A stretch of DNA of 64,000 bases from an uncultured Oscillospiraceae bacterium (GTDB lineage: Bacteria; Bacillota; Clostridia; Oscillospirales; Ruminococcaceae), in the NCBI GenBank assembly GCA_910583935.1, contig CAJTZM010000002.1:62001-126000 (forward strand). Direction: 5' to 3'. The translations under genes and the position numbers were made by a program. Of this stretch, positions 58,939-64,000 are shown piece after piece. The notes below the pieces were generated by a model. It was not told the origin of the DNA, searched no databases, and was given only the letters and a program-made list of their open reading frames with translations. The stretch's first letter is position 1, and each line of letters starts with the position of its first letter.

Positions 58939-61200
58939 TTATTCATCCTCCTCATCCTCCTCGTCGTCCCGAACGCCGACCTCTCCCCGTTCCGACGTAA
59001 CCGACCCCAGATGCTCCACGCAGGTTCCCGGGATATTAGACTCCTTGTACCAGCCCTTTTCGCTGTTAGGGCAAGATGGGGTAGCGATTTCTCCGGAATC
59101 GACGCAGTAGGTCATCTCGACCACCTTTCCGCTGACCGGGAACTGCTTGACCTCCAGTCCCTCATGGATGTGCTGCATCACACGGCGCCAAATAATGGGT
59201 GGCGGATAGCTGCTGTATCGGATCTGGATGTTGGAATCCTTGGAATAGCCAAACCAGACGCCGCCCACATAGTAGGGCGTCATTCCCATAAACCACTGAT
59301 CCACATCATTGCTGGTTGTACCGGTTTTTCCCGCCACCGGCATCGCGCCGAATTTGGCCGTACCGCCGGTGCCCATGGGCCCATTAACCACCCGCTGCAA
59401 AAGCCGGTTCATCACCTCGGCGGTATCCTCCGAGATCACGCGCTGGGGCGTGGGACTTTGCTCCAATACGACGTTCCCCTCGCTGTCGTATACAACCGAA
59501 TAGCTGTACGGCTCGTAGTATAAGCCGCCGTTGTCGAAAATCTGGTAGGCGGCAGTCATCTCCATCACGGTGACGCCCCGGGTTAAAGACCCCAGGCCCA
59601 ACGGCGCTCGGTCAATGTCGTTGTTGGCACCAGTGCCGACCAGCGTGGTAAAATGCAGCTGGTTGAGCATGAAATCGTAAGAAACCTGTGGCGACAAAAG
59701 CTGCAATACCTTTACTGCAACCGTGTTGGTCGAACGCCGGATGGCGTAATCCACCGTCACGTCTCCCATGTAGCCGCCATAATGGTTAATCGGCCAGTCG
59801 TTGGAAAACTGTGGATTCTCCGCAGCCTTTTCCACCGGCCCGTCCTCAAAAATTTTGGACCAGTAGATCATATCAAAATCCATAGCCGGACCGTAAACCG
59901 CCAGCGGCTTGATCGACGATCCCGGGGACCGCACCCCGCTGGTGGCCAGATTCAGGATCCGGTCTCCTTGCTTCTCACCGCGGCCGCCTGCAATCCCCAC
60001 CAGCTTGCCGTTAGGCTCCATGATCACCATCGCCGCGTCCGGCTGCCCTTCCACAAAGCTGTAGGTCTTCAGGTTGTATCCCCGGACCGTGGGGAAAACC
60101 GAATTCTCCGCGTCCAAGTCCGCAAAGGTCACGTCCAGATAATCTTGTATATCCTTGTCCATGGTCGTGTAAATCCGGTACCCGCCCTTAAGGACCCGGC
60201 TTTCCGCCGTTTCGTAGGTGTAGCCGTACCGGTCCATCAAATCCCGGATTACCTCCTCCAGAACGTAATCTTCAAAATAGCTCAAGGTCGCCTTCTGGGT
60301 CGTGTCGGTCGAATTATCATAGGTGACAACCTGGATCTTCTCCTTCATCGCCTGGTCATACTCTTCCTGGCTGATGTATTCCTGTTCCAGCATCTGGCCT
60401 AAAATCCATTCCCGGCGCTCCCGGTTGTTCTCCTCATGGTTAAAAAGCTCCCGCTTCGACGGGTTCTGGGTGATAGCGATCAACGCCGCGCTCTCGGCGA
60501 TGCTCAGCTGGCTGACATCCTTGCCGAAATACAGGTTGGCTGCTGCCTGTACCCCATCGGTGTTCCAGCCCAAATGAATGGAGTTGAGATACGCCTCCAT
60601 AATCTGCTCCTTGGAGCTGGATTTTTCCAGACTCAGCGCCCGAAAAATTTCCTTTATTTTTCTCTCAACGCTGAAATCCTTTTCCCCCGTCACATTTTTA
60701 ATTAGCTGCTGGGTGATGGTCGATCCGCCCTGGGTGCCGCCCTTTAAAAAATGAGTCACCGTCGCGTAGGCTGTACGAGTCCAGTCTACACCCTGATGCT
60801 CCTTAAAACGCTTGTCCTCACCTGCGATGGCCGCGTTGATTAAATGCTGCGGGATGTGGTCGTAGTCCACCCAAATACGGTTTTCTTCCCCATGCAGGCG
60901 GTTTAATTCTACGTATTCACCAGTGGCTTTGTCCTGTACATACAATATACTGGTATAATTCATTTCCAGACTGTTTAAGTCCAAATCCGATTCGTCGTCC
61001 AAAAAACCAACGATGTAGACGGTCATCACACAGGCCACAATACAGCCGGTAATAATCATGACAAAAAACAGGGTGGCCAGAGTACGGAAAAAAACAACGC
61101 AAAGCTCCTTTGCGATTTTTCCTGCCGACCTTGGCGAACCGGCCTCCTGGCCGTCGGCATTTTTTTGCCTTTGGATCGTATTTTTACGGGCGTCGCCCAT
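58939..61200 (-). CDS. Class A penicillin-binding protein (PBP1A family)
   Basis: About 753 residues. Short cytoplasmic N-terminus, one membrane helix (FFRTLATLFFVMIITGCIV), glycosyltransferase GT51 domain (AIAGEDKRFKEHQGVDWTRT; GGSTITQQLIKN), and transpeptidase domain with SxxK (SPGSSIKPLAVYG), SxN (RRSTNTVAV) and KTG (AGKTGTTSNDVDQWF). It builds and cross-links peptidoglycan. The C-terminus is a very acidic tail (DDEEDEEDE). AAGGAGG is correctly placed for the ATG at 61200; the longer frame is excluded. Confidence 0.97.
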   Translation of the reverse strand: MGDARKNTIQRQKNADGQEAGSPRSAGKIAKELCVVFFRTLATLFFVMIITGCIVACVMTVYIVGFLDDESDLDLNSLEMNYTSILYVQDKATGEYVELNRLHGEENRIWVDYDHIPQHLINAAIAGEDKRFKEHQGVDWTRTAYATVTHFLKGGTQGGSTITQQLIKNVTGEKDFSVERKIKEIFRALSLEKSSSKEQIMEAYLNSIHLGWNTDGVQAAANLYFGKDVSQLSIAESAALIAITQNPSKRELFNHEENNRERREWILGQMLEQEYISQEEYDQAMKEKIQVVTYDNSTDTTQKATLSYFEDYVLEEVIRDLMDRYGYTYETAESRVLKGGYRIYTTMDKDIQDYLDVTFADLDAENSVFPTVRGYNLKTYSFVEGQPDAAMVIMEPNGKLVGIAGGRGEKQGDRILNLATSGVRSPGSSIKPLAVYGPAMDFDMIYWSKIFEDGPVEKAAENPQFSNDWPINHYGGYMGDVTVDYAIRRSTNTVAVKVLQLLSPQVSYDFMLNQLHFTTLVGTGANNDIDRAPLGLGSLTRGVTVMEMTAAYQIFDNGGLYYEPYSYSVVYDSEGNVVLEQSPTPQRVISEDTAEVMNRLLQRVVNGPMGTGGTAKFGAMPVAGKTGTTSNDVDQWFMGMTPYYVGGVWFGYSKDSNIQIRYSSYPPPIIWRRVMQHIHEGLEVKQFPVSGKVVEMTYCVDSGEIATPSCPNSEKGWYKESNIPGTCVEHLGSVTSERGEVGVRDDEEDEEDE

Positions 61201-61631
61201 TTGCGGTCCCTCCTTGCCGGCTTTCCGGCCAACCGGAAAACCAAAACGGTATGCTGTCCCAGCAGATTTTATCCGAAACCCCGTACAAAATAAGGAGGTC
61301 ATCCCTCTTTTGCCGGTGCGCAGATCTTTCTAAGTCTTCCTTTCGCCGAAGCCCCAATTTCAGGCAGCAAAAGCTCCTCAGCCATGCTCCAGCAGGCCAG
61401 CCAAAAATCAGGCATTCCAACGACTGACTCGTTTATGGCGCCGCAAAGGCAAAGCCGCAAGCGGCCATAGAAATCCGTAAAATAACAGCTTTGTCGTTAT
61501 TATACCATACTCTGAAAAGAAAATGTTAATAAATTTATAATAGAAAAATATGCGTAAAATCGGAAAAATGAATACTTTTCCCCATTTTGCCCAAAATAAT
61601 CCCGACTATTTCGCATAAAGGCGGGGCGTTT
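61201..61631. other. Divergent intergenic region with long PBP leader
   Basis: About 430 bases between the PBP gene and the plus-strand small gene. On the minus strand, TATAAT at 61504-61499 with a weak TTAACA -35 (19-base spacer) would give a leader of about 290 bases. That leader holds an inverted repeat TATGGC / GCCATA (about 61468-61433) around smaller GC stems, and a 28-codon ATG frame (MAEELLLPEIG...) without a good ribosome-binding site. Nothing else is recognised. Confidence 0.4.
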
Positions 61632-61958
61632 ATGAAAAAATTTTTAGGCTTTACCATCCTGTCGGTCGCCGGCGCCATGTTGATTTCCGGAATTCTTTTG
61701 TCGTTGACCGGCGCAAATTCGGCGGCGCAAAATCCTGTCAGTCATATTTCCCACGAATCCGGTGAAGAATATCAATACTGGCTGCGCGATTACAACGGCT
61801 ATCTGGCGGTTTTCGGCGGCGAAGCCGATGAGCCGGAGCTGATCTTTCAGGTCTTCACCCGCAATCTGCCCGAATACGACCGTCAGGCCCTGCAATACGG
61901 CATTGGCGTACGCGATTACGAGGAGCTGGTAGCGCGGGTTGAGGATTTCATCAGCTGA
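61632..61958 (+). CDS. Small membrane-anchored protein with BofC-C-like domain
   Basis: A 108-residue protein with an N-terminal membrane helix (FLGFTILSVAGAMLISGILL), a short linker, then a compact domain: YWLRDYNGYLAVFGGEADEP, LPEYDRQALQYGIGVRDYEELVARVEDF. The second part resembles the C-terminal domain of BofC and many small clostridial proteins ('Y-x-G-x-x-A-V-F ... LPE-x-D'). BofC is a forespore checkpoint protein, but this protein lacks the BofC N-terminal part, so only a loose sporulation or envelope link can be suggested. AGGCGGGG precedes the ATG. Confidence 0.7.
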   Translation: MKKFLGFTILSVAGAMLISGILLSLTGANSAAQNPVSHISHESGEEYQYWLRDYNGYLAVFGGEADEPELIFQVFTRNLPEYDRQALQYGIGVRDYEELVARVEDFIS

Positions 61959-62007
61959 CAAGACGGCCTCTTTCACCAAATTGTAATGAACCGTAACCAA
62001 AATACCG

Positions 62008-62036
62008 TTGTTTTTTGCCTGTCTATATCCTATAAT
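62008..62036 (+). promoter_or_regulatory. Predicted promoter of the AGCS symporter gene
   Basis: TTGTTT and TATAAT with a 17-base spacer; transcription would start about 210 bases before the gene, giving a long leader. Confidence 0.6.
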
Positions 62037-62059
62037 AAATTCAGAACAAGGGACATTTT

Positions 62060-62180
62060 CGTTTTAGCCGGTTCTCTCCAGCGGTTTTTCCGTTACTGAC
62101 TAAAACGATCACCCGTTTTTCTTCCCTTCAAATCGAATCATGGTTTTTCTTCCAAGCCCTGATTTTTAAAATCAGGGCTT
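62060..62180 (+). promoter_or_regulatory. Structured leader with terminator upstream of the AGCS gene
   Basis: CGTTTTAG (62060-62067) is perfectly complementary to CTAAAACG (62100-62107), then a 10-bp perfect stem AAGCCCTGAT / ATCAGGGCTT (62154-62163 with 62171-62180) is followed by TTTTC (from the stem end). The second looks like a rho-independent terminator placed 75 bases before the symporter gene but after its promoter, so attenuation is possible. Glycine riboswitch signatures, expected for some such transporters, were not seen. Confidence 0.5.
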
Positions 62181-62254
62181 TTCTCCTGCCCTTTTTCCCT
62201 CATATCCCTTTCTGGTTTTTCATAAGCTTGTAAAAAATCAGGAGGGGATTTTCT

Positions 62255-63631
62255 ATGTTCAGGCGGATCGAGCAAATTAACGAGGCGGTCAACCAAGCCC
62301 TGTGGGGTCCGGCGACCCTTCTGCTTTTCTTAGCCGTGGGCTTTTGGTTCAGCTGGAAAACCGGCTGGCCCCAGCTGACAAAAATCCGGCTGATCTTCCG
62401 CAATACATTGGGCAGTCTGGGGAAAAATCGCCGTCAGAAGGAAAACGGCATCTCCCCCTTTCAGGCGATGTCCACTGCCCTGGCCGGAACCATGGGCGTC
62501 GGAAACATCACGGGGATCGCCACCGCCATGACCTTAGGCGGCGCCGGCTCCATCTTCTGGATGTGGGTCAGCGCCTTTTTCGGCATGATGACCAAATACG
62601 CGGAGGTTCTTTTGGCGGTGCGCTACCGGCAGAAAAAGGACGGCGGCTATTTCGGCGGCCCCATGTATTACATGGAAAAGGGGGTCGGGTCCAAATTCCT
62701 GGCCGTTCTTTTCAGCGTCCTTTGCCTGGCTGCCTCTCTAGGAATGGGAAATATGACCCAGTCCAACGCCATTTCTTTAGCGGCGGACCAGCTCTGGTCT
62801 TTCCCTCCCTGGTTCACTGGCCTTGTGACCGCTTTGGTCATCGGCCTGGTCATTATCGGCGGAATTCGGCGTATCGCCGCTGTTACGGAATGTATGATCC
62901 CCTTCCTCTCTCTGGCCTACCTTTTTTGCTCCCTGCTGGCGCTGATTTTGCAGGCCAACCGTTTGCCGGAGGCCTTCCGGCAAATTTTCTCCTGCGCCTT
63001 TACCCCCTCCAGTGCTTTCGCTGGCGCCGCCGGCTATACCGTCTCACAGGCCCTTCGCTTCGGCTTTGCCCGGGGCATTTTCTCCAACGAGGCCGGACTG
63101 GGCTCCGCGCCTATCGCCCACGCGTCGGCCGATGCCTCCCACCCGGCCGCCCAGGGCATGTGGGGAATCTTTGAGGTCTTCGCCGACACCCTGGTCGTCT
63201 GTACCCTCACCGCTCTGGTCATCCTCACCTCTGGCGTGGCCGACGGCGGCTTTACCGGCGCCGGAATGACCGCTGCCGCCTTCTCGGCGGTTTTGGGTCC
63301 CTGGGGCGGAAAAATGGTCTGCTTCTCTCTGATTTTTTATGCGGTCGCCGCCATCCTCGGTTGGTCCTTCTACGGAGAGCAAAGCCTCTCCTACCTGATG
63401 CCCAACCGAAAAAACGCCATTTTTCTCTATCGGGCGTTTTTTCTTTTCTGCTGTTTTTTAGGCGCGGTAGCCAGACTGGATCTGGTTTGGGGAATCGCCG
63501 ATACCCTCAACGGGCTAATGGCCGCCCCCAATCTGCTGGCGTTGCTTTGCCTAAGCGATGTAGTCATAAAAACCACCAGGGATTTTCTTTCGCCAAAGCA
63601 GCGTTTCTTTTTTAAAAAGCCCCAAGGATAA
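62255..63631 (+). CDS. AGCS-family alanine/glycine:cation symporter
   Basis: A 458-residue membrane protein with about ten to eleven helices and the family signatures GTMGVGNITGIATAMTLGGAG, GGPMYYMEKG, NEAGLGSAPIAHASA and WSFYGEQ. It imports alanine or glycine with Na+ or H+. AGGAGGGG lies before the ATG. In this organism an Rnf-generated ion gradient could drive it. Confidence 0.96.
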   Translation: MFRRIEQINEAVNQALWGPATLLLFLAVGFWFSWKTGWPQLTKIRLIFRNTLGSLGKNRRQKENGISPFQAMSTALAGTMGVGNITGIATAMTLGGAGSIFWMWVSAFFGMMTKYAEVLLAVRYRQKKDGGYFGGPMYYMEKGVGSKFLAVLFSVLCLAASLGMGNMTQSNAISLAADQLWSFPPWFTGLVTALVIGLVIIGGIRRIAAVTECMIPFLSLAYLFCSLLALILQANRLPEAFRQIFSCAFTPSSAFAGAAGYTVSQALRFGFARGIFSNEAGLGSAPIAHASADASHPAAQGMWGIFEVFADTLVVCTLTALVILTSGVADGGFTGAGMTAAAFSAVLGPWGGKMVCFSLIFYAVAAILGWSFYGEQSLSYLMPNRKNAIFLYRAFFLFCCFLGAVARLDLVWGIADTLNGLMAAPNLLALLCLSDVVIKTTRDFLSPKQRFFFKKPQG

Positions 63632-63655
63632 GCGTTTTTCACCCGCTTCCCACAC

Positions 63656-63687
63656 AAAAAAGGCTGGTCAACAGACCAGCCTTTTTT
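63656..63687. terminator. Bidirectional terminator between the symporter and the cold-shock gene
   Basis: A 9-bp perfect stem (AGGCTGGTC / GACCAGCCT, 4-base loop) flanked by AAAAA and TTTTTT, serving both convergent genes. Confidence 0.92.
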
Positions 63688-63704
63688 GTGTCTTGGCTTA
63701 TTGG

Positions 63705-63917
63705 TTATTGGGGACAAACGTTGACCGCTCTGGTCTTTCCGCTGTTTTTCGGATCCGCCTCAATGTCGAACGTGACCTTCTGGCCCTCGTTCAGGGTTTT
63801 GAAGCCCTCGGTCATGATAGCGGAGAAATGAACAAACACATCCTCGCCGCCATCGTCGTTGGAAATAAAGCCGAAGCCCTTGTCCGCGTTAAACCATTTT
63901 ACTGTGCCTTGATTCAT
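63705..63917 (-). CDS. Cold-shock domain protein (CspA family)
   Basis: A 70-residue single cold-shock domain with RNP1 (KGFGFI) and RNP2 (VFVHF), starting [18 protein letters not shown]. It binds single-stranded RNA/DNA as an RNA chaperone. GGAGG precedes the ATG at 63917, and a TATAAT-like -10 lies just upstream near 63939. Confidence 0.97.
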   Translation of the reverse strand: MNQGTVKWFNADKGFGFISNDDGGEDVFVHFSAIMTEGFKTLNEGQKVTFDIEADPKNSGKTRAVNVCPQ

Positions 63918-64000
63918 GATTTGGTACCTCCAAAAATATTATACTCCAAAAGAAAACTCACACGCTACTGTAAATCATTCGGCAAACAATGACTTACATT

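Noticed and set aside
58740..58940. Plus-strand small RNA (6S/SRP type) ending in the hairpin at 58921-58939
   Set aside because: The ends do not pair as in 6S RNA and no SRP Alu/S-domain motif is present; the minus-strand terminator next to pnuC explains the structure better.
61184..61420. 78-residue minus-strand open frame upstream of the PBP gene
   Set aside because: It overlaps the true PBP start in another frame and has no family features.
1..64000. CRISPR array, prophage, insertion sequence, tRNA or rRNA genes
   Set aside because: No repeat-spacer pattern, transposase, integrase, structural phage gene, or tRNA/rRNA signature was seen on either strand.

Overview
The window looks like a chromosomal segment of an anaerobic, spore-forming clostridial Firmicute, plausibly of the Oscillospiraceae/Ruminococcaceae type. 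This is inferred from gene content: a YunB sporulation protein, an Rnf ferredoxin:NAD+ oxidoreductase operon, a reverse rubrerythrin, AddAB instead of RecBCD, a T-box leader, and the Firmicute order smc-ftsY / rnc-plsX / dprA-topA-trmFO. Almost everything is on the minus strand. There are no tRNAs, rRNAs, CRISPR arrays, transposases or phage genes that I can see.

Layout, left to right. (1) 0-6 kb: the 5' end of ligA; an operon of a VanW-like protein, a DltA-type adenylation enzyme and a carrier protein; yunB; a chemoreceptor. (2) 6-11 kb: a T-box leader with a leucine (CUC) specifier in front of an acyl-CoA synthetase, followed by a zinc-ribbon/PASTA pseudokinase and a sugar isomerase/epimerase-like gene. 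(3) 11-14 kb: small accessory genes, including a small membrane protein behind three LexA-like boxes, a frameshifted VOC gene, yebC, and a small XRE regulator facing a frameshifted membrane-anchored gene. (4) 14-22 kb: reverse rubrerythrin with a small partner, then the operon apbE - hepT-like - rnfCDGEAB. (5) 22.5-23.1 kb: a decayed DUF2975 gene with an HTH partner. (6) 23-45.7 kb: a dense housekeeping run (efp, aroQ, yqeG, rpsU, leuS, rsfS, yqeK, nadD, yhbY, rdgB, ftsY, smc, rnc, plsX, trmFO, topA, dprA, rRNA methyltransferase, rplT, rpmI, infC). (7) 45.8-52.7 kb: addA and addB. (8) 52.8-61.2 kb: a two-component system, an NMT1/SsuA-type ABC transporter, pnuC behind an attenuator-like leader, and a class A PBP. 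(9) 61.6-64 kb: a BofC-C-like small protein, an AGCS amino-acid:cation symporter and a cold-shock protein.

Functional links. Rnf builds an ion gradient from reduced ferredoxin; ApbE attaches FMN to RnfG/RnfD; the AGCS carrier probably spends such a gradient. The most interesting regulatory reading is the leucine T-box on an acyl-CoA synthetase. It would fit activation of isovalerate for leucine synthesis by reductive carboxylation, but the enzyme's substrate is not shown by the sequence. The other unexplained signals are structured leaders upstream of pnuC, rpsU and the AGCS gene, a putative SOS-controlled small membrane protein, and a kinase-fold protein that has lost its catalytic residues. 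I did not find a clear-cut novel multi-gene defence or mobile system. Starts were re-chosen from ribosome-binding sites where the longest open frame was implausible.
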